A DNA stretch of 53,996 nucleotides from assembly GCF_002980595.1 (NCBI RefSeq), contig NZ_PVLQ01000021.1, positions 1 to 53,996 of the forward strand, read 5' to 3'. This DNA is from Malikia granosa. Lineage in GTDB: Bacteria > Pseudomonadota > Gammaproteobacteria > Burkholderiales > Burkholderiaceae_C. The notes beneath the pieces are model-generated. The model did not search any database and was not told the DNA's origin. It saw only the letters and a list, made by a program, of their open reading frames with translations. The translations under genes and the position numbers were made by a program. Positions 21,611 to 30,732 of the stretch are shown one piece after another. Numbering within the stretch: position 1 is the stretch's first letter; the number at the start of each line of letters is the position of its first letter.

Positions 21611-21934
21611 ATGCTGTACCGTTTCAAGTCCAAGGCCAGCGGCGATGTCGTGATGCTGCAGCCCAACGGCAAGCAGTTGCTCGAGATCCTGGGCAAGGAT
21701 CCCGCCGGGCCCGGCATCATCTTGCCCGAGCAGATGCCCGCTGCGATCCAGGCCCTGCGCGACGCCGTGTTCGAGGAGGAAGCCGAGCATCAGCGCGAGG
21801 TGCAGGAGGCGCTCGCGCGCGGCGAGGACACGCCTGATCCCAACCGCATCACGCTGCGCGTGCGCGTGACGCCCTTCATCGAGTTGCTTCAGCACAGCAT
21901 CCGCGAGCACGCCGAGGTGGTCTGGGGCGTCTGA
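21611..21934 (+). CDS. DUF1840 domain-containing protein
   Basis: The 107-residue protein matches the betaproteobacterial DUF1840 pattern from end to end (LYRFKSKASGDVVML, then PGIILPEQMPAAIQAL and a C-terminal RVRVTPFIELLQ). It is acidic and soluble, with no signal peptide or membrane segment. Function is unknown. A strong purine-rich Shine-Dalgarno (GAGAGGAGAGG) precedes ATG 21611; frames starting further upstream run through the amtB terminator region and are not credible. Confidence 0.88.
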   Translation: MLYRFKSKASGDVVMLQPNGKQLLEILGKDPAGPGIILPEQMPAAIQALRDAVFEEEAEHQREVQEALARGEDTPDPNRITLRVRVTPFIELLQHSIREHAEVVWGV

Positions 21935-21959
21935 GTCCGCCCCAGGGCTGCCAAGACAA

Positions 21960-21981
21960 AGCCCCGGCGCAGGCCGGGGCT
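21960..21981 (-). terminator. Hairpin terminator for the Bug receptor gene
   Basis: AGCCCCGGC (21960-21968) pairs with GCCGGGGCT (21973-21981) around a four-base loop. On the minus strand the stem is followed by TTTGTCTT, a weak U-tract, fitting termination of the minus-strand gene; it may also block the convergent DUF1840 transcript. Confidence 0.7.
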
Positions 21982-22036
21982 GTGCAGCAGACGTCACCAC
22001 AGGCCGGCCGCTGGCCGGCTGCGGATCGATCCGCGA

Positions 22037-23020
22037 TCAGTCCGCGTATTGACCGGCGGCGTCGATCACGGTCTTGAGCTTGTTGATCTGGTCGGCGACG
22101 AAGGCCTTGTGCTCGGCCGGCTCGATCCGCTTGTCGGTCGCGACGAGGGCTCCCAGCGCTTCCTGGCGCTTGATGAACTCGGGGTCCTTGAGCGCGACCT
22201 TGAGCGCATCGTTGATCTTCTTGGTCACCGCGGCCGGCGTGCCCTTGGGTGCGTAGAGGCCATGCCAGATCGTCAGGTTGAAGTTCTTCAGCCCCATCTC
22301 GGCCAGCGTCGGGTAATCCTTCAGCAGCTTGTGGTTGCTCAGCGGCTTGGCGGTCGTGACCGCGAAAGCCTTGACGCGGCCGGACTCGATCTGGCTGGTG
22401 GTGTTGGTGGTCTGGTCGCACATCACGTCGACCTGGCCGCCCATCAGCGCCGTCATCGCGGGGGCGGTGCCGCCGAAGGGGACGGTAGTCATCGCCGTGT
22501 TGAGCTTGAGCGCGTGCTGCCACATCAGGCCGCACAGGTGCGAGGCCGAGCCCAGGCCGGCATGGGCCAGGTTGAGCTTGCCGGCATTGGCCTTGATGTA
22601 GTTCTCGAAGTCGCGGTAGGTGGTAGCCGGCAGCTGCGGCTTGCCGATCAGCGTCATCGGCACGTCGTTCACGATGCCCAGGTACTCGAAGTCCTCCAGC
22701 GGCTTGTAGGCCAGCTTGCGGTACAACGCCGGCGCCGATGCCATGCCGATATGCGTCAGCAGCAGGGTGTAGCCGTCGGGGGCGGCGCGCGCCACCTTGG
22801 CGGTGCCGATCGTGCTGCCGGCGCCGGCCGCGTTCTCGATCACGATGGTCGCGCCCAGCGGCTTGCGCAGCGCATCGGCCAGGTCGCGCGCGACGCGGTC
22901 GGTCGGACCACCGGCGGCGAAGGGCACGACGATGCTGATGTTCTTGCTCGGGAAGCTCTGGGCCTGGGCACCCAGTGCGGCGCTCAGCGCCAGGATGGCG
23001 AGGGTGACGGGTTTCTTCAT
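22037..23020 (-). CDS. Bug family tripartite tricarboxylate transporter substrate-binding protein
   Basis: The 327-residue protein has a signal peptide with AQA as cleavage motif (after about residue 20) and the family pattern: YP-type strand start FPSKNISIVVPFAAGGPTD, then ENAAGAGSTIGTAKVA, APDGYTLLL, FGGTAPAMTALMGGQVD and GLYAPKGTPAAV. Bug proteins are periplasmic receptors, hugely expanded in Burkholderiales, that bind small carboxylates or related ligands. No tctA/tctB transporter genes are nearby, as is usual for orphan Bug genes, so the ligand is unknown. AGGAGAC before ATG 23020 supports the start. Confidence 0.93.
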   Translation of the reverse strand: MKKPVTLAILALSAALGAQAQSFPSKNISIVVPFAAGGPTDRVARDLADALRKPLGATIVIENAAGAGSTIGTAKVARAAPDGYTLLLTHIGMASAPALYRKLAYKPLEDFEYLGIVNDVPMTLIGKPQLPATTYRDFENYIKANAGKLNLAHAGLGSASHLCGLMWQHALKLNTAMTTVPFGGTAPAMTALMGGQVDVMCDQTTNTTSQIESGRVKAFAVTTAKPLSNHKLLKDYPTLAEMGLKNFNLTIWHGLYAPKGTPAAVTKKINDALKVALKDPEFIKRQEALGALVATDKRIEPAEHKAFVADQINKLKTVIDAAGQYAD

Positions 23021-23191
23021 GCTTGTCTCCTTTGGTAGGGGTATCCAGGACGAATACGGTCCATCGTGCACGATTCGAAGCGCCTTGCCTGACAGCAGTC
23101 TTACTGGAGAGGGGTCCTGGCTGTGCGGCACTGGCCGGCGGTGCGAGAATCGTGGCCTTCCCTGCACATCACGGCCCCGGCCCGTTTCGCC

Positions 23192-24244
23192 ATGTCCAAG
23201 ACCCTGTCCCTGCCCAAGCGTCCGCAGTCCTCCGGCGCCGATCAGCCGAAGCCCTATGCCGCGCGCAAGCCGCGCCCAGCGCCTGCCGGACCCTCGAGCG
23301 AGCGCCAGGCACCGCAGTCGCGCGGCCCGCGGCCACAGGGCCCAGGGAGTGCTGGCGCTGCGCGTCCGGCTCAGGACCGCGCTGCAGGTGACCGTGATCG
23401 CGCGCCGCTGCCGGCGGCGGCGCGCCCGCCCAGACCTGCCGCCCGGTCCGACAGCCGCGATGCCAGTGAGCCGGTGCGTCTGAACAAGCGACTGTCCGAC
23501 CTGGGCCTGTGCTCGCGCCGCGAGGGCGACGACTGGATCGAGCGTGGCTGGGTCAAGGTCAACGGCCAGACCGCGCAGATGGGCCAGCAGGTCACGGCGC
23601 TGGATCGGATCGAGGTCGCGCCGCAAGCCACGGCCCAGCAGGGCGCACGCGTGACCATCCTGCTGCACAAGCCGATCGGCTATGTCAGCGGCCTGCCCGA
23701 GGACGGTCACGAGAGCGCCGCCGTGCTGGTCCAGCCGCGCACGCGCTGGAAGGAGGACCGCACCCCGCGCCGCTTCGAGGCCGGTCATACGCGCGGGCTG
23801 GCGCCGGCGGGCCGGCTCGACATCGATTCGACCGGACTGCTGATCCTGACCCAGGACGGTCGCGTGGCCAAGGCGCTGATCGGCGAGGACTCCGAGGTCG
23901 AGAAGGAATACCTGGTGCGCGTGCATTGGGCGCCCAACGGCCCCAAGGGCGTCGGCGTCGTGATGCAGAACCCGCAGGCGGTATTTCCGCCCGAGCGGCT
24001 CGCGCTGTTGCGCCATGGCTTGAGCCTGGACGGCCAGCCCTTGCGGCCGGCCCAGGTTGAATGGCAAAATGAGGATCAACTGCGCTTCGTGCTCAAGGAG
24101 GGCAAGAAGCGCCAGATCCGCCGCATGTGCGAGCAGGTCGGTCTGCATGTGGTGGGCCTGAAGCGGATCCGCATCGGCCGTGTCCTGCTCGGCAACCTGC
24201 CCCTCGGTCAGTGGCGCTTCCTTGGTGAAAATGAGCGGTTCTAA
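23192..24244 (+). CDS. rluF: RluF-like rRNA pseudouridine synthase with long basic N-terminal tail
   Basis: The 350-residue protein has an unusual Pro/Arg/Ala-rich, probably disordered tail of about 90 residues. An S4 RNA-binding domain (VRLNKRLSDLGLCSRREGDDWIE) and an RsuA-family catalytic domain follow, with Asp210 in AGRLDIDSTGLL. The C-terminal segment RQIRRMCEQVG with LGNLPLGQWR most resembles RluF among the RsuA/RluB/RluE/RluF group; RluF modifies U2604 of 23S rRNA in E. coli. RluB or RluE specificity is possible. No strong Shine-Dalgarno is seen before ATG 23192, and a shorter form starting nearer the S4 domain cannot be excluded. Confidence 0.8.
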   Translation: MSKTLSLPKRPQSSGADQPKPYAARKPRPAPAGPSSERQAPQSRGPRPQGPGSAGAARPAQDRAAGDRDRAPLPAAARPPRPAARSDSRDASEPVRLNKRLSDLGLCSRREGDDWIERGWVKVNGQTAQMGQQVTALDRIEVAPQATAQQGARVTILLHKPIGYVSGLPEDGHESAAVLVQPRTRWKEDRTPRRFEAGHTRGLAPAGRLDIDSTGLLILTQDGRVAKALIGEDSEVEKEYLVRVHWAPNGPKGVGVVMQNPQAVFPPERLALLRHGLSLDGQPLRPAQVEWQNEDQLRFVLKEGKKRQIRRMCEQVGLHVVGLKRIRIGRVLLGNLPLGQWRFLGENERF

Positions 24245-24258
24245 ATTCAAAGGCTGAC

Positions 24259-27200
24259 ATGCAGGTAAGCAGACAACAGAAGATGGGGCTTGCGGTGACG
24301 CTGGCCGCCTTGCTCGCGGGTTGCGGCGGCGGCGGGGGCTCGGTCCAGCAGACTGCTGACGGCTATCTGGTCGAGCGCGGCCTGGCACAGAAAGGGCCGC
24401 TGGCCCGCGGCTCGGTGGTCACGCTCAACGAACTCAGCGCCAATGCGCTGGCGCCCAACGGCAAGAGCTACACCTTCGAGACGAACGACGCCTACGGTAC
24501 CTTTGTGCCGACCAGCAAGTTCAGCAGCCCTTATCTAGGGACGACGGCCGAAGGCTATTACTTCAACGAGGTCACCGGCAACAGCGAACAGTGGGTGGTG
24601 CTGCGGGGCTTGAGCAATCTCTCGGCTGGCGCGGACCGGGCCGTCAATGTCAACGTGCTCAGCGATGTCACGACCGAGCGCATCCGCCGGCTGGTCACCG
24701 GCAAGCCGCCGCTGGCCTTCAGCGCGGCGCGTGCCCAGGCGCAGCGCGAGCTGCTCAATGCCCTGGGCATTGCCAATGGCACCGAACTGCTTTCGGGTGG
24801 CGCGGCGGCACCGGCCAACTTCATGGAGCTCGACCTGAGCCAGGCGCGCCAGGCCGACCAGGCGCTGGCGGCGATTTCGGGCCTGGTGTCCCATGTCGGC
24901 AACCTGCGAAAAAACGAGGGCGGGGTCACGGCCTTCCTCAGCGAGCTGGGCGCCGATCTCGGCGATGATGGCCAGCTCAACAACTCGATCCAGCTCGGCC
25001 GCAGCGTGACCGAGCAGTTGCAGCAGGCCGCGCTGGCCGTCAACTTCGGCCAGGTCGCAACCCATCTGAACCAGTTCTACGGCAAGCAGCTGTACAGCCG
25101 GACCGACCTCGCGCAATGGGTCGACAGCTCGGGTGGCAGCGACCAGGTGATCGACCGCCACAAGTACCTGACCGAGAACGTCACGCTCGGCCAGGAAAGC
25201 CTGTCCCCGGCCTGGGTGGCCGGCGCCGATGATGCCGGCCAATGCCTCTCGGTCAGTGGCGGCGTGCTGTACAGGAACGGCATCCAGCAGGCAGGTGCCG
25301 TGCTGGCGGTCAAGGGCGACCAGTTCACGCTCGGCATCACGCCTGCGGCGCCCGGTAGCCGCACCGAATACCTCCAGCGCAGCGCAGCCGTCTCTGCCCA
25401 ATGCACGGGGCAGACACCGGCCACGCGGCTGCTGCAGTACAAGGTGACGGTCGCGGCACAGGCAGCCATGTCGCTGCCCGCGGATTTCCTGGGTGCCAAC
25501 CTGCCGGCCATCAACGACTACTCCTACACGCCGGTCTATGCCGATCTGGTCAAGCAGGCGCGTGCCTTTGGGCCGACCGACCGCCCCTGGGGTGGACCGA
25601 CCGATGTCGTGCCCGTGGGCAGCGATGGCTGGCCGATGGGCGACTTCGGCGTTTTCCTGCTCGCCCTTCCGGGCGCCGAGGGGACCTACAAGCTGTCGTT
25701 CACCGGCAAGGCGGACGTGAGCCTGAGTGCGTCATACAACACCCGGATCGAGAACCTGCGCTATGACGCGGCGCTCAATCGCACCACCGCCGATGTGGTG
25801 CGCGGTCCCAATGCCGACAATCCCAGCGCCACGAACATGGTGCTGATCTTCAAGAACACCGGCGCTGGCATCAAGAACCTGAAGGTGGTGCGTCCGGGCT
25901 ATGACGCGCTCAATCCGCCGCTGTTCACGAACGAGTTCATCGACCATATCGCACGCTTCAAGGTGTTGCGCTTCATGGATTGGTTGCGCACCAATAACAA
26001 CCCCAGCACCAGCTGGGCGACACGCACGCCGCCCAACCGCCACTACATGCCGGCCACCGGGGTGCCTTGGGAGCATGTGATCGCGCTCGCGAACCAGACG
26101 CAGAAGGACATCTGGATCAACATCCCGGTCGCTGCCGATGACGACTATGTGCTGCAGCTGGCCAGGCTGCTGAAATCGACGCTGAACGGCAACAGCAAGA
26201 TCTATGTCGAGTACAGCAACGAGCTCTGGAACTCGCAGTTCTACCAGTTCGGTACCAACCGCAATCTCGCCACCCAGGAGCTCTACGACAACCCGAGTTC
26301 AGTGCTGGCCTACGATGGCAAGACCCATGTCGATGTGATCGGCTTCCGGCGCATTGCCAAACGCGGCAAGGAAATCAGCGACATCTTCCGCAGCGTCTAC
26401 GGCGATGCCGCGATGATGACCACGGTGCGTCCGGTGTTTGCCAGCCAGGTGGTGCAGACCTATCTGGCCCAGCTCGGCCTGAGCTTCATCGACGCCGTCT
26501 ACGGCCCGCCGTCGCGCTATTTCTATGCCTTTGCCGGCGCGCCCTATTTCAATATGGGCAGCCTGCAGCAGGTCGACGGCCTGAGCGTTGATGCCGTGCT
26601 GCAAGCCCTGGGCGACTCGGTGACCGCGCTGCCCAGGCAGGCCTATCTCGAGAAGAACGTCGCCTTCGCCAGCTGGTACGGCCTGCCTTTCTTCGCCTAC
26701 GAGGCTGGCTCTGATACCTTCGGTGCGGGCAGCCTCGCGGCCAAGAAGGCCGCCACCCTCGATCCGCGCATGCTCGATCTCTGCAAGCGCTACCTGAGCA
26801 CCTGGTATGCCGGTGGCGGCCAGATGCTGCTGTGGTACACCGCGGGTGCCAGCAACTGGGATACCCAGTACGGCAGCTGGGGCCTGACCACCGACCTCGC
26901 GCTGACCGACACGCCCAAGATCCAGTGCATCGACCAGACCCGCAACGGCCTGCTGCCGCCGGCTCAGGCTCGCAACCAGGTACCGGGCAGCTTCGAGGCC
27001 CTGGCCTATGTGGAGAACTTCGCGCCCTACACCGAGCGCTCCAAGGACCAGATCCGCTACCTGCACCCGGAGAGCTATGTCGACTACCTGGTCTACGCTC
27101 CCCAGGCCGGCAGCTACAGCCTGGTCATCACGGCCGAAGCCGCGCGCAGCGGCAACCTGATCGACGTGATGGTGAACTCGAAGCTCGTGGCATCGGCCTT

Positions 27201-27342
27201 CGATCTGCGTGCCGGCGGCTTTGGCGTTCAGCTCGACAACCCGCCGATCGCGATCAATCTGTCGCAGGGCTTCAGCACCCTGCGCATCAAGACCAAGGTC
27301 GAAAACGGGGGCTTCGGCCTGACGAAATTCACGCTGCGTTGA
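24259..27342 (+). CDS. Large lipoprotein with clan-A glycoside-hydrolase-like domain and C-terminal carbohydrate-binding-like module
   Basis: The 1027-residue protein has a lipoprotein signal with lipobox LLAGC (Cys22) followed by a Gly tract. Residues 35-160 form a domain seen in other surface lipoproteins (QKGPLARGSVVTLNEL, then GYYFNEVTG). The central part has the Asn-Glu pair typical of clan GH-A acid/base residues (Asn654-Glu655 in YSNELWN) and a plausible nucleophile Glu815 in FAYEAGSD, 160 residues later. The last 120 residues (from VENFAPYTERS to the end) look like a beta-sandwich carbohydrate-binding module. It is probably an outer-membrane polysaccharide-cleaving or -binding protein. 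The substrate is unknown. It starts 14 bases after the rluF-like gene. Confidence 0.7.
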   Translation: MQVSRQQKMGLAVTLAALLAGCGGGGGSVQQTADGYLVERGLAQKGPLARGSVVTLNELSANALAPNGKSYTFETNDAYGTFVPTSKFSSPYLGTTAEGYYFNEVTGNSEQWVVLRGLSNLSAGADRAVNVNVLSDVTTERIRRLVTGKPPLAFSAARAQAQRELLNALGIANGTELLSGGAAAPANFMELDLSQARQADQALAAISGLVSHVGNLRKNEGGVTAFLSELGADLGDDGQLNNSIQLGRSVTEQLQQAALAVNFGQVATHLNQFYGKQLYSRTDLAQWVDSSGGSDQVIDRHKYLTENVTLGQESLSPAWVAGADDAGQCLSVSGGVLYRNGIQQAGAVLAVKGDQFTLGITPAAPGSRTEYLQRSAAVSAQCTGQTPATRLLQYKVTVAAQAAMSLPADFLGANLPAINDYSYTPVYADLVKQARAFGPTDRPWGGPTDVVPVGSDGWPMGDFGVFLLALPGAEGTYKLSFTGKADVSLSASYNTRIENLRYDAALNRTTADVVRGPNADNPSATNMVLIFKNTGAGIKNLKVVRPGYDALNPPLFTNEFIDHIARFKVLRFMDWLRTNNNPSTSWATRTPPNRHYMPATGVPWEHVIALANQTQKDIWINIPVAADDDYVLQLARLLKSTLNGNSKIYVEYSNELWNSQFYQFGTNRNLATQELYDNPSSVLAYDGKTHVDVIGFRRIAKRGKEISDIFRSVYGDAAMMTTVRPVFASQVVQTYLAQLGLSFIDAVYGPPSRYFYAFAGAPYFNMGSLQQVDGLSVDAVLQALGDSVTALPRQAYLEKNVAFASWYGLPFFAYEAGSDTFGAGSLAAKKAATLDPRMLDLCKRYLSTWYAGGGQMLLWYTAGASNWDTQYGSWGLTTDLALTDTPKIQCIDQTRNGLLPPAQARNQVPGSFEALAYVENFAPYTERSKDQIRYLHPESYVDYLVYAPQAGSYSLVITAEAARSGNLIDVMVNSKLVASAFDLRAGGFGVQLDNPPIAINLSQGFSTLRIKTKVENGGFGLTKFTLR

Positions 27343-27349
27343 AGCGAGT

Positions 27350-27381
27350 CCCGATCGTCGCCCGACATGGCGGCGATCGGG
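27350..27381. terminator. Long hairpin after the lipoprotein gene
   Basis: CCCGATCGTCGCC (27350-27362) pairs over 13 positions with GGCGGCGATCGGG (27369-27381), with one T-G wobble and a six-base loop. There is no T-run, so it may be a terminator, an mRNA-stabilising hairpin or both. Confidence 0.5.
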
Positions 27382-27476
27382 GGCTGCTGCCGGGGCTGGC
27401 GAGCTCCCGGTCCTGCCGCCGTCCAGGCCGATCGCCACCGGGCAGCGGAGCTCATCTCGTCCACCTGGCCCTGGCA

Positions 27477-27504
27477 CTTGAAATCGCGGCGCTTGCCGCC
27501 ATTT
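27477..27504 (+). promoter_or_regulatory. Sigma32-type heat-shock promoter of htpG
   Basis: CTTGAAA (27477-27483) and CGCCATTT (27497-27504), separated by 13 bases, match the sigma32 consensus CTTGAAA / CCCCATNT with one mismatch. The predicted start is near 27512, giving a leader of about 85 bases before htpG. Confidence 0.78.
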
Positions 27505-27596
27505 GGCATCCGGTGGTCGTCAGTCAGTCGCGCTTGCTGCCCGAGTGATTGATCCGCCTGCTACCGAATTCCACGTCGAGTTTTACTGCCTAGATC

Positions 27597-29531
27597 ATGA
27601 GCAAACATACCCACGCTTTCCAGGCCGAAGTGGCCCAGCTGCTGCACCTCGTCACCCATTCGCTGTACTCGAACCAGGAAATCTTCCTGCGCGAGCTGAT
27701 CTCCAACGCCTCGGATGCCTGCGACAAGCTGCGCTTCGAGGCCCTCGACGACGCCACGCTGTACGAGGATGCACCCAACCTCGAGGTGCGCGTGAGCTTC
27801 GACCAGGAAGCCAAGACCCTGACCATCAGCGACAACGGCATCGGCATGAGCGAGTCCGAGGCCATTGCGCACCTGGGCACCATCGCCAAGAGCGGCACCA
27901 AGGACTTCATGAGCCGCCTGTCGGGTGACCAGAAGAAGGATGCGCAGCTGATCGGCCAGTTCGGCGTCGGCTTCTACTCGGGCTTCATCGTCGCCGACAA
28001 GATCACGGTCGAGTCGCGCCGCGCCGGTCTGAAAGCCGAGGAGGGCGTGCGCTGGATCAGCGGCGGCACGGGCGACTTCGAGACCGAGACCATCACGCGC
28101 GCGCAGCGCGGCACCAGCGTGATCCTGCACCTGCGCGACGACGCGACCGAGTACCTGAACCGCTGGAAGCTCAAGACCATCATCTCGAAGTATTCCGACC
28201 ACATCAGCCTGCCGATCCTGATGCGCAAGGAGGAGTGGGACGCCGAGAAGGGCGAGTCGGTGCTGCAGGACGAGTGGGAAGCCGTCAACTCGGCCAGCGC
28301 GCTCTGGACCCGTTCCAAGAAGGACATCAGCGACGAGCAGTACGCCGAGTTCTACAAGAACATCAGCTATGACAGCGAGGCGCCGCTGACCTGGAGCCAC
28401 AACCGCGTCGAGGGCAGCACCGAATACACCCAGCTGCTCTACGTGCCGGCCAAGGCGCCGATGGACCTGTGGAACCGCGACAAGAAGGCCGGCGTCAAGC
28501 TCTACGTCAAGCGCGTCTTCATCATGGACGAGGCCGAGGCGCTGATGCCGACCTACCTGCGCTGGGTCAAGGGCGTGATCGACTCGGCCGACCTGCCGCT
28601 CAACGTCTCTAGAGAGCTGCTGCAGGAGAGCCGCGACGTCAAGGCGATCCGCGAGGGCAACACGCGCCGCGTGCTCGCCATGCTGGAAGACCTGGCCCGC
28701 AAGGATGTCCTGCCCACCGGCGAGGAATGGGACAAGCTGTCCGACGAGGACAAGGCCGAGGCGGAAAAGAACGCCGGCAAGTTCTCGAAGTTCTACGCCG
28801 AGTTCGGCGCCGTGCTGAAGGAAGGTCTGGGCGAGGACTTCGCCAACCAGGACAAGCTCGCCAAGCTGCTGCGCTTCGCCTCGACCCAGAGCGATGCGGT
28901 GGCGGTCAGCCTTGCCGACTACAAGGCGCGCATGAAGGAAGGCCAGGAAGCGATCTACTACATCACCGCCGACACCCTGGCCGCCGCCAAGAACAGCCCG
29001 CAGCTCGAGCTGTTCAAGAAGAAGGGCATCGAGGTGCTGCTGATGAGCGACCGCGTCGACGAGTGGGCGCTGTCCTTCCTGCACCAGTTCGACGGCACGC
29101 CGCTGCAGTCGGTCGCCAAGGGCGGCGTCGACCTGGGCAAGCTGCAGGACGAGGAGGAGAAGAAGGCTGCCGAGCAGGCCGCCGAGACCTTCAAGCCGGT
29201 GCTGGAAAAGCTCAAGGAAGCGCTGAAGGACAAGGCGCAGGACGTGCGCGTCACCACCCGTCTGGTCGATTCGCCGGCCTGCCTGGTGGCCGATGACCAT
29301 GGCATGAGCACCCAGCTCGCGCGCATGCTCAAGCAGGCCGGCCAGCCGGTGCCGGACATGAAGCCCATCCTCGAGGTCAATGCCGACCATGCGCTGGTCA
29401 GGAAGCTGGATGCCTCGGCCCATTTCGATGACCTGGCGCATATCCTGTTCGACCAGGCGCTGCTGGCCGAGGGCGGCCTGCCGGAAGATCCGGCCGCCTA
29501 TGTCAAGCGCGTCAACGCCTTGCTGGTCTGA
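27597..29531 (+). CDS. htpG: HSP90 family molecular chaperone HtpG
   Basis: The 644-residue protein is full length. The GHKL ATPase domain shows [23 protein letters not shown] and [11 protein letters not shown]; the middle domain has SREMLQ-like [17 protein letters not shown] with the catalytic Arg; the C-terminal dimerisation domain ends in NALLV without the eukaryotic MEEVD. It is a cytosolic ATP-dependent chaperone of the stress response. The sigma32-type promoter upstream and the terminator downstream make it a single-gene unit. Confidence 0.97.
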   Translation: MSKHTHAFQAEVAQLLHLVTHSLYSNQEIFLRELISNASDACDKLRFEALDDATLYEDAPNLEVRVSFDQEAKTLTISDNGIGMSESEAIAHLGTIAKSGTKDFMSRLSGDQKKDAQLIGQFGVGFYSGFIVADKITVESRRAGLKAEEGVRWISGGTGDFETETITRAQRGTSVILHLRDDATEYLNRWKLKTIISKYSDHISLPILMRKEEWDAEKGESVLQDEWEAVNSASALWTRSKKDISDEQYAEFYKNISYDSEAPLTWSHNRVEGSTEYTQLLYVPAKAPMDLWNRDKKAGVKLYVKRVFIMDEAEALMPTYLRWVKGVIDSADLPLNVSRELLQESRDVKAIREGNTRRVLAMLEDLARKDVLPTGEEWDKLSDEDKAEAEKNAGKFSKFYAEFGAVLKEGLGEDFANQDKLAKLLRFASTQSDAVAVSLADYKARMKEGQEAIYYITADTLAAAKNSPQLELFKKKGIEVLLMSDRVDEWALSFLHQFDGTPLQSVAKGGVDLGKLQDEEEKKAAEQAAETFKPVLEKLKEALKDKAQDVRVTTRLVDSPACLVADDHGMSTQLARMLKQAGQPVPDMKPILEVNADHALVRKLDASAHFDDLAHILFDQALLAEGGLPEDPAAYVKRVNALLV

Positions 29532-29552
29532 TCCAGCACGGCACTGACCAGG

Positions 29553-29579
29553 AGGGCTCCCGCGTGGAGCCCTTTTTGT
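29553..29579 (+). terminator. Intrinsic terminator of htpG
   Basis: GGGCTCC (29554-29560) pairs with GGAGCCC (29566-29572) around CGCGT, followed by TTTTTGT. Confidence 0.93.
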
Positions 29580-29625
29580 CGCCGCCCGTCTGGCGCCGCT
29601 GGTTCGGGCGCGCTAGCATGAGGCC

Positions 29626-29958
29626 ATGATCGCGATTCGCCCTGTCATCCTGTCTTCCTCGCTGTTGCTGGCCTTGGCGGGCTGCAGTTCGACGGGCGTC
29701 GGTGCCGGCATTTCGGTGCCCGTCTTGCCCGGTGTCTCGATCGGGGTCGGTGTCGGCAGCGGCAGCGTGCAGCTGGGAGTCGGCGCTGCGGCCGGCCCGG
29801 TCGGCGTGGGAGTCGGGGTCAACCAGGAAGGGCAGGTCTCTGGCAATGTGGGCGTCGGCACCAGCGTGCCGCTGGGCGACAGCGGGGCGCGCGCCGGCGT
29901 CGGCGTCGGGACCGGCGCCGTGCTCCACGACCCCAAGCGTCCGGCGCCCTCGCGCTGA
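29626..29958 (+). CDS. Small Gly/Val-rich lipoprotein of unknown function
   Basis: The 110-residue protein has a clear lipoprotein signal (LALAGC, Cys20). After it comes a low-complexity region of alternating Gly/Val with Ser and Ala (repeated GVGVG and GAGIS-like units, about residues 24-98), ending in a short charged tail. The alternating pattern would favour beta structure. I do not recognise a family; small lipoproteins with such repeats are often outer-membrane or cell-surface proteins. The gene stops five bases before the MgtC-family gene and may be co-transcribed with it. Confidence 0.7.
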   Translation: MIAIRPVILSSSLLLALAGCSSTGVGAGISVPVLPGVSIGVGVGSGSVQLGVGAAAGPVGVGVGVNQEGQVSGNVGVGTSVPLGDSGARAGVGVGTGAVLHDPKRPAPSR

Positions 29959-29963
29959 CCGCC

Positions 29964-30713
29964 ATGGATGCCGGCCTGTCGCTGTGGGCGCGCTACTGGT
30001 CGCTGCCCGTGCTCGAGGTCAACCTGCTGCTGTTCGCCAACCTGTTTGGCGCGCTGCTGCTGGGCCTGCTGGTCGGCTACGAGCGCAGCTACCACAGCCG
30101 GGCCGCCGGCATGCGCACCTACGGCATCGTCTGCATGGCGTCCTGCGCGCTGACCGTGTTCGCGGGCTATCCCGGCGTCTGGTGGGGCCAGGCCGACACC
30201 GCCCATCTGCCGATCGATCCGACCCGCGTGGTGCAGGGCATCGTGACCGGGATCGGTTTTCTCGGTGCCGGTGTCATCATGCGCGACGGCATGAGCATCA
30301 GCGGCCTGACCACGGCGGCATCGATCTGGGCCACGGCGGCGATCGGCGTGCTGGTCGGCGTCGGCTTCTACCCGGCCGCCATCCTGCTGGCGCTGCTGTC
30401 GGCCTCGCTGATGATGTGGGGCGTCAAGGTCGAGGCACGGCTGCCGGCGCTGCCGGCCGTCGGCGTGACGCTGCGCTTCCGCGCCGGCCATGAGCCAGAT
30501 GATTGCGCGATCAAGGCCTTGATGCGCGAATGGGGCTACCAGCTGGCCGAGGGTTCGCTGCACATCGCCTGCCAGCAGGACCAACTGAGCTGGCAGTTCG
30601 TGCTGGTCGCGCGGCATTCGAAGCCGCGCGTCACTTCGCTGTTCGACCTGTCGCGCCTGCTGCGCGGCATCGAGGGGGTGGAAGTCCTGCAGCTGGCGCA
30701 CGCGCGCAACTGA
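29964..30713 (+). CDS. MgtC/SapB family membrane protein
   Basis: The 249-residue protein has four to five hydrophobic helices in its first 155 residues with the MgtC signature: LLVGYERSYHSRAAGMRTYGIV, then VTGIGFLGAGVIM and GLTTAASIWATAAIG. A soluble ACT-like C-terminal domain follows. MgtC proteins are inner-membrane proteins linked to magnesium limitation, survival in host cells and modulation of the F-type ATPase. Exact function here is unknown. It follows the small lipoprotein gene closely and is convergent with srkA. Confidence 0.88.
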   Translation: MDAGLSLWARYWSLPVLEVNLLLFANLFGALLLGLLVGYERSYHSRAAGMRTYGIVCMASCALTVFAGYPGVWWGQADTAHLPIDPTRVVQGIVTGIGFLGAGVIMRDGMSISGLTTAASIWATAAIGVLVGVGFYPAAILLALLSASLMMWGVKVEARLPALPAVGVTLRFRAGHEPDDCAIKALMREWGYQLAEGSLHIACQQDQLSWQFVLVARHSKPRVTSLFDLSRLLRGIEGVEVLQLAHARN

Positions 30714-30732
30714 GGCCGGGCGCTCCGGCGGT

